A stretch of DNA of 64,000 bases from Ignavibacteria bacterium. Its GTDB lineage: Bacteria; Bacteroidota; Ignavibacteria; Tepidaquicellales; Tepidaquicellaceae. The notes under the pieces were generated by a model. It saw only the letters and a program-made list of their open reading frames with translations. It searched no databases and was not told the origin of the DNA. The position numbers and the translations under genes are program-made. Of this stretch, positions 17,545-27,299 are shown piece by piece; the stretch's first letter is position 1; each line of letters opens with the position of its first letter. The stretch is taken from the NCBI GenBank assembly GCA_016719565.1, contig JADJYU010000001.1:124001-188000 (forward strand). Direction: 5' to 3'.

Positions 17545-19176
17545 TTACTTCAAAAAGACCATTCTTTTAGTCTGAACAAATCCTTCGGTTTCAAGCTTAT
17601 AAAAATAAACTCCGCTTGAAAGATCCTCACCTCTGAATTCAGTTTCATAACTGCCGCTGATCATTTTTTCATTCACAAGTGTTTTTACTAAACTTCCCAA
17701 AGAATTATAAACAGTTAATTTCACATTCGACAGCTGACCGTTTGTATTTGAAGGAATATCAAACCTGATCTTTGTCGATGGATTAAACGGGTTTGGATAG
17801 TTCTGATGAAGTGAAAATTTTTCAGGTATTACGCTTGAATAATTATTAATATTTATAACTGACTGAAAATTAGAATTATAGATCCCATGTACATAATGCG
17901 CAAGTTGTCTTAAACGGGATATACTGTTAAGATTATTAGTTCCCCGCGCAATTATCTGAGCGCAGATAACTGACTGTGTATCTCCCGGAGCCATATTAAG
18001 CGGTCCCATAGTCATTAAAAAACGTCTGTCACTGCCTGATGACATTACCCATCCTGCAGGAATTTCCGGCGCTCCGCTGAAAGGATATTTCGAGATCTCA
18101 TTAGTAACAGGATCTCTCCACGGCGAGCCGTCTCTTTTTAAGCCCTGAAGGTTATAATAGGTTTCCTGAAAATTCGAAGGATCCCCTGTTGTAGGATCTC
18201 CGTTTATGTATGTATTAAATGATGAAAGCTTTAATTCTTTCATGTTAGGTTTTACAATAAGATTATTTGATCCCGGAGGACTGTAATATCTTACTGTATC
18301 ACCGATACCCGGAATCACAGGTCCTCTTAATATTGTATATCCGACAGCCGGCGGAGCTGCTCCGTATTCTGTGTCATTGTTTGTAAAATTATAAGTATAA
18401 CCAAGCCTATAATCTGATGCAGTATCAATTCCGACTGCATCATCTACAGCATTACCCAGATCATCATCAGTCCATATCGAAATGTAAAAATTATTCCAGG
18501 TCTGAGTGCTTCTGTTAATTATCCTGAATTCCGTAAATGCTGCATCTCTCAGATTTACATTTTTATAAGCCCAGTTGGTCTGAAGTATCTGCGCCTTCAG
18601 CGGTAAAGTGCTTCCTGCATTATTTAAATGAGCTGCAGGATACCCGTCTGTATAACTATAAAACATTGTCTGCGATCCCATCCTGAACGGATTACCGCTG
18701 CTGTTCATATAAGCACCCTGCAGAGAAGCAATAGTTCTCCATGCTTCGAAATCAACAGAGTCATCATCAGAAAAATTAAAGATCCTGTAATTCGGATCAT
18801 CAAATCCCTGCGGATCACCATTGTTGTCCACATATCCCGGAAGATATTCATAATCATATTCTGCTATAGCTACACGGATGCTGTCATTTACAATTCCGCC
18901 AAGCCATAACCCGGACGCATATCTGGCAAATTTAGATTGATTTTTAGGCCATTCGAATCCTGAATTTCCTGTAGTCGGAGCTCGGTTAAAAGAGCCGTTT
19001 GATCTGAACCAGGTACTTATATTGTTAGCTTCAAGCTTTTTCGAATCAACAGCAAATGAATAAACAGGATTTGAATCTGATGTTACTTTTTTGTGAGGCT
19101 GATCTTTCCTGGAAGAAAATGAAAGAAGAGAAAAACATAAAACAAGTAATACAACGAGAGAATGATTTTTTTTCAT
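17545..19176 (-). CDS. T9SS cargo protein of unknown function, type A sorting domain
   Basis: The 543-residue protein has a signal peptide (VVLLVLCFSLLSFSS). Its middle part is Asn/Asp/Tyr-rich, with phrases such as FARYASGLWLGGIVND and FTEFRIINRS that recur in secreted Ignavibacteria proteins. The C-terminal 90 residues are the sorting domain (HQNYPNPFNPSTKIRFDIP ... GVYFYKLETEGFVQTKRMVFLK). It should cross the outer membrane by T9SS and be attached or released. No catalytic motif was recognised. It has its own terminator. Confidence 0.82.
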   Translation of the reverse strand: MKKNHSLVVLLVLCFSLLSFSSRKDQPHKKVTSDSNPVYSFAVDSKKLEANNISTWFRSNGSFNRAPTTGNSGFEWPKNQSKFARYASGLWLGGIVNDSIRVAIAEYDYEYLPGYVDNNGDPQGFDDPNYRIFNFSDDDSVDFEAWRTIASLQGAYMNSSGNPFRMGSQTMFYSYTDGYPAAHLNNAGSTLPLKAQILQTNWAYKNVNLRDAAFTEFRIINRSTQTWNNFYISIWTDDDLGNAVDDAVGIDTASDYRLGYTYNFTNNDTEYGAAPPAVGYTILRGPVIPGIGDTVRYYSPPGSNNLIVKPNMKELKLSSFNTYINGDPTTGDPSNFQETYYNLQGLKRDGSPWRDPVTNEISKYPFSGAPEIPAGWVMSSGSDRRFLMTMGPLNMAPGDTQSVICAQIIARGTNNLNSISRLRQLAHYVHGIYNSNFQSVININNYSSVIPEKFSLHQNYPNPFNPSTKIRFDIPSNTNGQLSNVKLTVYNSLGSLVKTLVNEKMISGSYETEFRGEDLSSGVYFYKLETEGFVQTKRMVFLK

Positions 19177-19499
19177 AACTTAATCCTTTCCATTTAATTA
19201 ATAAGGCAGACTATTTTAGTAATTGTATGGTTTTTGAAAAATGCAAAAATCCGGTATAGTGATGAGCAGCGGAATTGTATTCGGCGGACAAAAATCAAAC
19301 GGACTTTGAAATAGATGATTTTTAGATCTGATTTCTTTTCTTTCCGCGGCTTATTATTTATTATCTTGTATTACTTCCCATTCTTTTTTTGCTTTATTGA
19401 ATTATTATGTCAAATTGAATTTATCAACTCTTTTAGTTTAGGATTGAAACTATTTTAATGTAATTTTATATTAATTAAATTCTAAACGAACAAATTATA
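19177..19499. other. 323-bp divergent intergenic region before lon
   Basis: It separates the T9SS cargo gene from lon and must contain the lon promoter. No clear heat-shock operator such as CIRCE, and no repeat, was recognised. Confidence 0.4.
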
Positions 19500-21974
19500 A
19501 TGGCCAAAAGTAAAGAAGAAGATTTTAATTTCCCCGATGATGAAGATAATATTGATGAAAACTCTTCTGAAGTAATCTATCAAAACCAGTTGAACGTTCC
19601 GGATCTTAAAACAGCAATTCCCGATGAGCTTCCTGTTCTTCCGCTGAAAGATATGGTTGTCTTTCCGTATATGATGTTCCCGATATTAGCGGGGAGAGAA
19701 TCTACAATTGCTGCTATCAACAACTCTCTTGAGAAAGATAAATTCATAATGCTCGTTTCTCAGCTCGATGAAAAAATCGAAGAGCCGACTTTTGAAAATC
19801 TGAATAAAACAGGAACAGTCGCTAAAATTATTCAGGTCCTGAGACTCCCGAACGGACTTATTAAAGTTTTAGTAGACGGTTTGATCACCGCTAAAGTAAA
19901 AAAATTTAAAAGCGATAAATTTATTTCAGCAGAAGTTGAAATTCTGAATAATCCTTTCAAAAAAGATACAGAACTCGAAGCTCTTATTCGTCAGGCGACA
20001 AAACTCTTCACGGATTACGTTAATACTAACAGATCAATTCCCCAGGAAACCCTTGTTGCATTCGAAAACATAAAGGAAGCTGACAGAAAGTTATATTATA
20101 TTGCATCTACTATCAGCGCCGATGTGAGTAAAAAGCAGAAGATCCTGGAGATGAATGATATTCATAAACAGTTTTATGAAATATTGTATATTCTTGGTTC
20201 TGAAATGGAAGTGCTAAACGTTGAGAAGGAAATTGACGCTAAGATCTATCAGACGATGCAAAAGAATCAGAGAAAGTTTATTGTGCAGGAACAGATCCGA
20301 ATTCTTCAGGATGAACTCGGAGAAGGTATGGAAACTGATCCCGACCTTATCAAAATCCGGGAACAGATAGAAGCGAGCGGTATGCCTGAGCCGGTTCTTA
20401 AAAAAGCAATGGATGAATTTAATAAGCTTAAAAAAATTCCTTCAATGTCTCCTGATCATTCCGTCATCAGAAATTTTCTCGACTGGATGGTCTCTGTGCC
20501 ATGGAGTAAATTCACTGAAGATAATTTCAATCTCATCAATGCGAAAAAAATACTCGACGAAGATCATTACGGACTTGAAAAAGCAAAGGACAGAATTCTC
20601 GAGCTCATGGCCGTCCTAAAACTGCTTCACGATAAAAATATAAAAAAATCTCCAAAAGGTCAGATACTCTGTTTTGTCGGACCTCCCGGCGTAGGTAAAA
20701 CTTCTCTTGGTAAATCAATCGCCCGAGCGATCAACAGAAATTTTGTCAGGATCTCCGTTGGCGGAGTAAGGGATGAAGCAGAGATTCGCGGACACAGAAG
20801 GACATATATCGGATCAATGCCGGGGAAAATTATTCAGGCAATGAAAAAAGCGGGAAGCGTAAATCCTGTGATTCTTATTGATGAAATTGATAAAATGAGC
20901 AGCGATTTCAGAGGGGATCCTTCAAGCGCGATGCTTGAAGTTCTTGATCCGGAACAAAATTCAACTTTCAATGATCATTATCTTGACGTTGATTATGATC
21001 TGTCGAATGTCCTGTTTATAACAACTGCAAATGTTTATTACAATATTCCTTTGCCGCTGCTTGACAGAATGGAAATAATTGAAATGAGAAGTTATCTTGA
21101 TTTTGAAAAGCTTCAGATAGCAAAAAAACACATCATTCCAAAAGAGATACTTGAGCATGGTCTTACCGACAGCATGATAAAAATTCCTGATCCGATCATT
21201 CTTCTTATTATACAGGAATATACCCGCGAAGCAGGAGTGAGAAATCTTGAGAGAGAGATCTCTTCCGTAATCAGAAAAGTAACGCGGGAAATTGTGGAAA
21301 AAGGTGAATCAAATCCGGGCAAAAAAATCATCATAAGTGAAGAACAGGTAAGAAAATTTCTCGGTGTGCAAAAATATAAACAAAAAATCGCTGACGATAA
21401 ATTGTCAGATAATATCGGATCAGTAGTAGGACTTGCATGGACTTCAATGGGAGGAGATATACTTCATGTAGACGTTAATATTATGAAAGGAGCGAATAAA
21501 TTTATATTAACCGGTAAGCTCGGGGACATTATGAAAGAATCAGCGCAGGCAGGTTTTTCTTATATTAAGTCCAATGCTTCAAAATTTAATATCCCTGAAT
21601 CTTTTTTTAAGGAAAAGGAAATTCATATTCACTTACCAGAAGGCGCGATTCCGAAAGACGGTCCCTCAGCAGGCATAACTATGATCATGGCAATGATATC
21701 AGCTATTACAAAAAATCCTGTCAGACCGGATGTCGCGATGACCGGTGAAATTACACTTAGAGGAAATGTACTTCCGATCGGCGGACTAAATGAAAAACTT
21801 CTTGCTGCTGTAAGGAGCGGTATAAAGACTGTTCTGATTCCCAAAGATAATGAAAAAGATCTGATCGAAGTGCCGGAAGAAATTTTAAGCAAACTTAAAA
21901 TAATTCCTGTCGAAAAAGTTGAAGACGGAATTCCTTTTGTTTTTAAAAACAAAAAAATATTATTTAAAAAATAA
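19500..21974 (+). CDS. lon: ATP-dependent Lon protease (LonA)
   Basis: The 824-residue protein has the complete LonA order. An N-terminal substrate domain (ELPVLPLKDMVVFPYMMFPI) is followed by a coiled middle part. The AAA+ module has Walker A GPPGVGKT at 394-401 and Walker B VILIDEIDKM. The protease domain carries the Ser723 (KDGPSAG) and Lys766 (GGLNEK) dyad. It degrades misfolded and regulatory proteins in the cytoplasm. About 40 acidic residues precede the usual start of the family. dnaX follows after 27 bp, so lon-dnaX-agmatinase is probably one transcript. Confidence 0.97.
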   Translation: MAKSKEEDFNFPDDEDNIDENSSEVIYQNQLNVPDLKTAIPDELPVLPLKDMVVFPYMMFPILAGRESTIAAINNSLEKDKFIMLVSQLDEKIEEPTFENLNKTGTVAKIIQVLRLPNGLIKVLVDGLITAKVKKFKSDKFISAEVEILNNPFKKDTELEALIRQATKLFTDYVNTNRSIPQETLVAFENIKEADRKLYYIASTISADVSKKQKILEMNDIHKQFYEILYILGSEMEVLNVEKEIDAKIYQTMQKNQRKFIVQEQIRILQDELGEGMETDPDLIKIREQIEASGMPEPVLKKAMDEFNKLKKIPSMSPDHSVIRNFLDWMVSVPWSKFTEDNFNLINAKKILDEDHYGLEKAKDRILELMAVLKLLHDKNIKKSPKGQILCFVGPPGVGKTSLGKSIARAINRNFVRISVGGVRDEAEIRGHRRTYIGSMPGKIIQAMKKAGSVNPVILIDEIDKMSSDFRGDPSSAMLEVLDPEQNSTFNDHYLDVDYDLSNVLFITTANVYYNIPLPLLDRMEIIEMRSYLDFEKLQIAKKHIIPKEILEHGLTDSMIKIPDPIILLIIQEYTREAGVRNLEREISSVIRKVTREIVEKGESNPGKKIIISEEQVRKFLGVQKYKQKIADDKLSDNIGSVVGLAWTSMGGDILHVDVNIMKGANKFILTGKLGDIMKESAQAGFSYIKSNASKFNIPESFFKEKEIHIHLPEGAIPKDGPSAGITMIMAMISAITKNPVRPDVAMTGEITLRGNVLPIGGLNEKLLAAVRSGIKTVLIPKDNEKDLIEVPEEILSKLKIIPVEKVEDGIPFVFKNKKILFKK

Positions 21975-22001
21975 CGGATCTGATCTGTTCAGATAAGCAA
22001 T

Positions 22002-23429
22002 TTGTCAAATTACAAAGTATCAGCGCGAAAATACCGCCCTCAAAGTTTTTCTGAAGTAACTTCACAGGAATTCGTGACACAGACAATGAAGAATGCAATT
22101 ATCTCCGGAAAGATCGCGCATTCATATCTGCTTAGCGGTCCGAGAGGAGTCGGTAAAACTACTATAGCAAGGATATTTGCAAAAGCACTTAACTGCGCTG
22201 ATCTGAAAAACGGAGAGCCGTGTAACAAATGTAATTCCTGTGAAGAAATAACCAACGGTATTCATCCTGATGTATTTGAGCTTGATGCGGCTTCAAACCG
22301 AGGAATTGATGACGTAAGAGCTGTTCAGGATGCAGCGAAATTTTTTCCGATTAAAGGAAAATTTAAATTCTTTATTGTTGATGAAGTTCATATGCTTACG
22401 CAACAGGCATTTAACGCTTTACTGAAAATTCTTGAAGAGCCGCCTTCTTATCTTATCTTCATTCTCGCTACTACAAATCCTGAAAAGATCCCGGCTACTA
22501 TTGTCAGCAGATGTCAGAGATTCCCTCTGCAGAGAATTAAAATAAATGAGATTTCTGCAAAGGTAAAAGAAATAGCAAAGGAAGAGAAAATTAAAATTGA
22601 TGACGAATCCGTTTTCCTGATTGCTAAACTCGGGGACGGCGCTTTAAGGGATGCACTTGGTGTATTTGATATGGCGGTTTCTTTTTGCGGCGATAACATA
22701 AAATACAGCGAGCTGAAATCCTTTCTGAATATTCCTGATAAGGATATATATTTTGATATTTCCGGATTTATCCGGGTCAGTGACGTGAAAAATATTCTGA
22801 TCTATTTTAATGAACTCGAAGATAAAGGGTTTGACCTGCAGACTTTTTTTAACGGCATTACTGAACATTTCCGCGATCTGCTTATTGTAAGTACAACTTC
22901 AAATCCTAACCTGCTTGACGAATCGGATTCTTTCCGTGAAAAATATTCCGCCGAATCAAAAAATTTTACTGCGGATCAGCTGCAGAGATTATTAAAAGTT
23001 CTGTTTGAGGCGGAGAACAGATTCAGATATTCTTCAAATCAGAAAATACTTTTTGAAGCATTACTTGCCGAACTTTGTACGCTGAACCGGGATGTAAAGG
23101 ATTTATCGGATTTAATATCGGAGGTTACTTCATTAAAAAAAAAATCTCTGATCCAAAATGATTCAGAGCTTTTTATAATTGAAAATGCTGATTTTACTCC
23201 GGTAAATGATATACCGGTTCCTTCTAATGAAGAAAGTTTTTCGGGAAAAAATAAATTACCGGATTCTGAAATTTCGCATTATAATAATGGAAAACCTGAA
23301 ACGCATAAAGCTAAGATAAAAACTGAACTTGAAGTAAAGGATAAATCAGATAAAACAACTGTTAAAGAAACCATTATTATTGAAAAGCTTAAAGAGCTGT
23401 TTGATGTAGTAGAATATAAAACTGATTAA
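22002..23429 (+). CDS. dnaX: DNA polymerase III subunit gamma/tau
   Basis: The 475-residue clamp-loader ATPase has KYRPQSFSEVTSQEF at the N-terminus, Walker A GPRGVGKTT from residue 46, a four-cysteine zinc module (CADLKNGEPCNKCNSC), the Walker B/DExx box VDEVHML and sensor 1 ATTNPEKIP. It loads the sliding clamp in replication. The tail after about residue 370 is polar and low in complexity. The start is TTG at 22002; an in-frame stop at 21981 leaves no ATG choice. Confidence 0.95.
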   Translation: MSNYKVSARKYRPQSFSEVTSQEFVTQTMKNAIISGKIAHSYLLSGPRGVGKTTIARIFAKALNCADLKNGEPCNKCNSCEEITNGIHPDVFELDAASNRGIDDVRAVQDAAKFFPIKGKFKFFIVDEVHMLTQQAFNALLKILEEPPSYLIFILATTNPEKIPATIVSRCQRFPLQRIKINEISAKVKEIAKEEKIKIDDESVFLIAKLGDGALRDALGVFDMAVSFCGDNIKYSELKSFLNIPDKDIYFDISGFIRVSDVKNILIYFNELEDKGFDLQTFFNGITEHFRDLLIVSTTSNPNLLDESDSFREKYSAESKNFTADQLQRLLKVLFEAENRFRYSSNQKILFEALLAELCTLNRDVKDLSDLISEVTSLKKKSLIQNDSELFIIENADFTPVNDIPVPSNEESFSGKNKLPDSEISHYNNGKPETHKAKIKTELEVKDKSDKTTVKETIIIEKLKELFDVVEYKTD

Positions 23430-23447
23430 AATAAATTGAATAAGAAC

Positions 23448-24338
23448 ATGAAATTTTACGGAGAAAAGAAAAATTTTCTCGCTATAGAATCTAAATATTC
23501 TGATTATTTAAATTCAGGAATAGTGATCTTGCAAGCGCCTTATGAACACACCACTTCATATGGCAAAGGTACTGCAGACGGACCCAAAGCAATTGTAAAA
23601 GCATCTCAGTATGTTGAGTTTTTTGACGAAGAGCTGAACCGTGAATTGTGTTTTGAAAAAGGTAACGGTATCTGCACTTTGTATCCTCTTGTTTTTAAAG
23701 ATAAAAAAAGCCGTGATGCTTTAGATTATATTTATTCAAATGTAACTGCTCATTTAGAGAACGGAAAGTTTGTTGTGCTTCTTGGCGGGGAACATTCTAT
23801 CTCAACTGCTCCGGTAAAAGCTCACTTTGACAAATTCAGCGACCTCTCAATTCTTCAGTTTGACGCACACTCAGATTTCAGGGAAGAATACGAAGGTTCA
23901 AAATTTTCACACGCTTCAGTCATGGCGAGGATCGCAGAGTTTACAAAGGATATTACTCAGGTTGGTATTAGGGCGCAGTGCCGGGAAGAATACGATTTTA
24001 TAAAAAAGAATAATATTAATACATTTTTTGCTCATGATATAAGAAGCGGTAAATTTGGCGATGACTGGCAGACAAAAGTATTAAGCGCCCTTAAAGAAAA
24101 TGTATATATCACTTTTGACGTGGATTATTTTGATCCGTCCATTATGATGTCAACCGGGACTCCGGAACCAAACGGATTTTACTGGGATGAAACTATGAAA
24201 CTTCTGAAACTGCTTGGTGAAAGCAGAAATGTAGTTGGATTTGATGTTGTGGAATTAGCTCCTCAGAATGGATTTCCTTATCCGGATTTTATGACTGCAA
24301 AACTTGTATATAAAATGCTGAATTATTTCAGAAAATAA
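23448..24338 (+). CDS. speB: Agmatinase/arginase (ureohydrolase) family enzyme
   Basis: About 296 residues with the binuclear manganese site of ureohydrolases. It shows GGEHSIS, FDAHSDFRE with a conserved HAS soon after, and FDVDYFDPS followed by TGTPEPNGF. The length and the TPEP-GF-W pattern fit agmatinase (agmatine to putrescine and urea) better than arginase, but substrate choice cannot be proved from sequence. ATG at 23448 is preferred; an in-frame TTG at 23436 would add four residues. It is 18 bp after dnaX, the last gene before a strong terminator. Confidence 0.85.
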   Translation: MKFYGEKKNFLAIESKYSDYLNSGIVILQAPYEHTTSYGKGTADGPKAIVKASQYVEFFDEELNRELCFEKGNGICTLYPLVFKDKKSRDALDYIYSNVTAHLENGKFVVLLGGEHSISTAPVKAHFDKFSDLSILQFDAHSDFREEYEGSKFSHASVMARIAEFTKDITQVGIRAQCREEYDFIKKNNINTFFAHDIRSGKFGDDWQTKVLSALKENVYITFDVDYFDPSIMMSTGTPEPNGFYWDETMKLLKLLGESRNVVGFDVVELAPQNGFPYPDFMTAKLVYKMLNYFRK

Positions 24339-24360
24339 AATTTTACTTGTAAAAATATAA

Positions 24361-24400
24361 AACCCCGGTAATTAAAATAATTGCCGGGGTTTTCATTTTT
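24361..24400. terminator. Bidirectional rho-independent terminator
   Basis: A 13-bp stem with four G:C pairs in a row (aaccccggtaatt / aattgccggggtt) is flanked by T-rich DNA on the right and A-rich DNA on the left. It can therefore stop both the lon-dnaX-speB transcript and the convergent SBBP gene. Confidence 0.92.
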
Positions 24401-24416
24401 AACTTCTGTTATTTTT

Positions 24417-26048
24417 TTATTTCAATACAGTCATCTTTTTGGTTATTACATTTCCCTGAGCAGATAATGTGTAAAAATAAATTCCGCTTGCAAACTGTGA
24501 AGCATTGAAATCTACAAGATAAGTTCCTGGATTCATTTTCGAATTTAATAACTCTGAAACTAATTTACCCGAAATATCAGAAACCGTTATCTTAACATTT
24601 CCTGATTTTACAACATCAAATTTAATATTTGTTACAGGATTAAATGGATTAGGATAATTCTGATACAGCATATACTCAGCCGGTATCTCATTCGAAAGAT
24701 TCTGAATTCCGCTGACCTGAGAATATTTCACCGTTACGTAATCATAGTTCGTTCCGCTGCCGCCGTAACTGAGCCCCGTTACTACTACATAATCCTGTCT
24801 GTTAACCGCTATAGATGTAGCTCCGTCAATTCCGTTTCCGTTTCCATTGTAAGTCCTGCTCCATTGTTCTACTCCTGCATCATTATATTTTACGGTTGCA
24901 AAATCACTTCCCGTTCCGCTTCCTAAACTACTGCCTGTTAAGTAAATTGAATTGTCTTTTCCAATTACGATTGCAGAAGGAACATCCCTTCCGTTTGCAA
25001 TGCCGTTGTATCTCTGAAGCCATTGCTGTATTCCGGAGGAATTATATTTCAGCGTTACATAGTCTTCGCTTGTTCCCGTTCCAATTGATGAGCCGGTTAC
25101 ATATACATTATTCAGACTATCAGTCTTTACGGACACACTTATATCATCTCCGTTTGCAGATCCGTTAAATCTGTTTACCCATAATGAATCACCAATCTGA
25201 TTATATTTAATGGTAGCATAATCATATCCGATTAATGCTGATATACTTTCGCCGGTTACAAAAATATTACCTGTATTATCAACTGTAATACTTCTTCCGT
25301 AATCATCAGAATTATCCGGACCGTTATATCTTCGCACCCAGTTTGCGCTTCCGTTAGGGAGGTACATAATTGTTACAAAATCATTACCTGAGCCGTTACC
25401 AGCGCTTACACCTGTCAAATAAAAAATTTCATTATCACCTGCATGTATTGAGGTCGGATAATCATCGCCGTTTGCTAAACCGTTATATCTTACAGCAAAC
25501 TGAACAACCCCTAGTGAATTATATTTCACCGTGGCAATATCATTATTAAATCCGCTCCAGCTTATTCCGGTGATATAAACGTTTTCATTTGCATCAACTG
25601 AAATTCCAACCGCTTCATCAATTCCGTTACCCGAACCGTTATATGATCTAAGCCATAGCTGTACTCCGTCAGGATTATATTTAATAGTAACGAAGTCACT
25701 ATTCGAAGCTCCGCCCTGACTCTTTCCCGTTACATATACATTACCCGCATTGTCCACGGCTATTGCGTTTGCCTCATCAATACCGCCGCTTCCATTATAT
25801 CTGCTGACCCAAAGCTCATCCCCGTTTGCATTGTATTTTATTGTCGCATAGTCAAAGTTAGACCCGGAAAGGAAACTCCTTCCCGTGACATATACATTAC
25901 CTGCATTGTCGATAGCCGTTTTGTTAGCTTCGTCGTTTCCGTTTCCGGAAGCATTATATCTGTTTGCCCATTGCTGGGATAATTGAGAATTGACATTCTC
26001 ACTGATTAAAAATATTGTTGTCACTAAAAGTATTAGTAAAATTTTCAT
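24417..26048 (-). CDS. T9SS cargo protein with SBBP beta-propeller repeats
   Basis: The 543-residue protein has a signal peptide (KILLILLVTTIFLISENVNSQ). About eight repeats of roughly 52 residues follow, each with WV.RYNG.GNG.D.A..I.VD..GNVYVTG.S and DY.T.KYN. This is the SBBP (beta-propeller) pattern seen in surface proteins. The C-terminal sorting domain begins YQNYPNPFNPVTNIKFDVV. The repeats are strongly alike, so slippage or recombination could change their number. The role is likely binding or surface exposure; no enzyme motif is seen. Confidence 0.88.
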   Translation of the reverse strand: MKILLILLVTTIFLISENVNSQLSQQWANRYNASGNGNDEANKTAIDNAGNVYVTGRSFLSGSNFDYATIKYNANGDELWVSRYNGSGGIDEANAIAVDNAGNVYVTGKSQGGASNSDFVTIKYNPDGVQLWLRSYNGSGNGIDEAVGISVDANENVYITGISWSGFNNDIATVKYNSLGVVQFAVRYNGLANGDDYPTSIHAGDNEIFYLTGVSAGNGSGNDFVTIMYLPNGSANWVRRYNGPDNSDDYGRSITVDNTGNIFVTGESISALIGYDYATIKYNQIGDSLWVNRFNGSANGDDISVSVKTDSLNNVYVTGSSIGTGTSEDYVTLKYNSSGIQQWLQRYNGIANGRDVPSAIVIGKDNSIYLTGSSLGSGTGSDFATVKYNDAGVEQWSRTYNGNGNGIDGATSIAVNRQDYVVVTGLSYGGSGTNYDYVTVKYSQVSGIQNLSNEIPAEYMLYQNYPNPFNPVTNIKFDVVKSGNVKITVSDISGKLVSELLNSKMNPGTYLVDFNASQFASGIYFYTLSAQGNVITKKMTVLK

Positions 26049-26242
26049 AAATATTTAATTTTTTTTAATTGCATTTACAAACATTGCAATAAAGTACAGT
26101 AAAATAAAGTAAATAAATATGTTATTTTAAATAAATACTTTAAATAAACTTTTTTGATATTATTGTTCGGCTCGGGTAATTTTTTAAAAATAGAATTTAA
26201 CTGGACTTGTATAATTTAGCTGATAAATGTATTTTGTTGCCT

Positions 26243-26686
26243 ATGGTTACTTTACTTATAATTTTACTGATAGTAATATCTATCGTATTAATGGCTGTCG
26301 TATTAATGCAGTCATCAAAAGGAAACGGATTATCGGGTCCTATCGGAGGTTCAAGCGTTACAATGGCGTTTGGCGTCAGGAGAACTTCTGACATTCTTTC
26401 TAAAACTACGACAGCTCTTGCCGTAACATTAATGGTCGGCTGTATTGTAGTAAACTTAATGATCGGCAGTTCAGGCACTGCTGTCGATGAAAGTATAATT
26501 CAAAAGAATGCAGGTCAGCAGCAACAACAGCAAATACCGCCTAACACCGTTATACCGCCTGATCAGAATAATGCGCCACCTACGGATGTAGCACCGGATC
26601 AGCAGCAAAATCCGGATGCAGACAAAGTACCGGTTAAACCTCCTGTTGAGGTTGAACCTGAAGGTGTAGATCCGCAAAAAAACTGA
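26243..26686 (+). CDS. secG: Preprotein translocase subunit SecG
   Basis: About 147 residues. The first 75 match SecG: two transmembrane helices flank the loop VLMQSSKGNGLSGPIGGSS, which carries the conserved QSS.GNGL..IGG signature. It supports the SecYE channel in the inner membrane. The tail after residue 80 is a Gln/Pro/Asp-rich extension, longer than in E. coli but usual in this phylum group. ATG at 26243 is preferred over TTG at 26207, which would put a short unrelated leader before the first helix. Confidence 0.9.
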   Translation: MVTLLIILLIVISIVLMAVVLMQSSKGNGLSGPIGGSSVTMAFGVRRTSDILSKTTTALAVTLMVGCIVVNLMIGSSGTAVDESIIQKNAGQQQQQQIPPNTVIPPDQNNAPPTDVAPDQQQNPDADKVPVKPPVEVEPEGVDPQKN

Positions 26687-26717
26687 AATTTTATTTTACA
26701 TTCAAAAATTTTATCTT

Positions 26718-26749
26718 AGCACTATGAATAATTTTCATAGTGCTTTTTT
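26718..26749 (+). terminator. Strong terminator hairpin overlapping the next start codon
   Basis: A perfect 11-bp stem (agcactatgaa / ttcatagtgct, loop taatt) is followed by six T. The ATG of the DUF5683 gene (26724-26726) lies within the left arm. Confidence 0.88.
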
Positions 26750-27299
26750 AATTTTAATAATGTTTTCTGTTTTTTTAAGTGATAGAAGTCCGGCACAATT
26801 TAAACCGGAAACTGATAAGGATATTTTTTTATACGAAAAATCATTTTTAAAAACCGGCTCATCGAATAAATTAATTTTCAGCGAAGCGGAATTTAAAATG
26901 AAGAAACAACCATGGAGAGCTGTTGCATATTCAGCGGTGCTTCCGGGCGCAGGACAATTTTATACTGAATCATACTGGAAAATTCCGATCATACTTGGAG
27001 CAGGCGGTTATTTTGCCTACGGGATAATTAACAATAATAATCAGTATATCGATTACAGGGATCAGTATATAAACTCTCAGACAGCAGAGAACCCGACAGG
27101 TGATCCGCGGCTTTTGAATCTAAGGGAATTTTACAGGGATCAGAGAGACAATTTTATTATTTATTCCTCTATACTTTATCTGGCAAATCTTATTGACGCG
27201 TATATTGACGCGGAGCTTTATGATTTTAATGTCTCTGATAAAATTAAATTCGGAATACTAAAAAAGAATAGTCTGATCGGAATTGATTATAATTTTTAA
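26724..27299 (+). CDS. DUF5683 domain membrane/periplasmic protein
   Basis: The 191-residue protein has an N-terminal hydrophobic signal (AFLILIMFSVFL, likely cut near SPAQ). The DUF5683 core is AVAYSAVLPGAGQFYTESYWKIPIILGAGGYFAYG, with two hydrophobic segments. The function of the domain is unknown. The signal peptide needs the ATG at 26724, yet that codon lies inside a terminator-type hairpin; the next in-frame ATG, at 26760, would cut the signal short. It overlaps the end of the convergent M16 peptidase gene by 4 bp. Confidence 0.78.
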   Translation: MNNFHSAFLILIMFSVFLSDRSPAQFKPETDKDIFLYEKSFLKTGSSNKLIFSEAEFKMKKQPWRAVAYSAVLPGAGQFYTESYWKIPIILGAGGYFAYGIINNNNQYIDYRDQYINSQTAENPTGDPRLLNLREFYRDQRDNFIIYSSILYLANLIDAYIDAELYDFNVSDKIKFGILKKNSLIGIDYNF

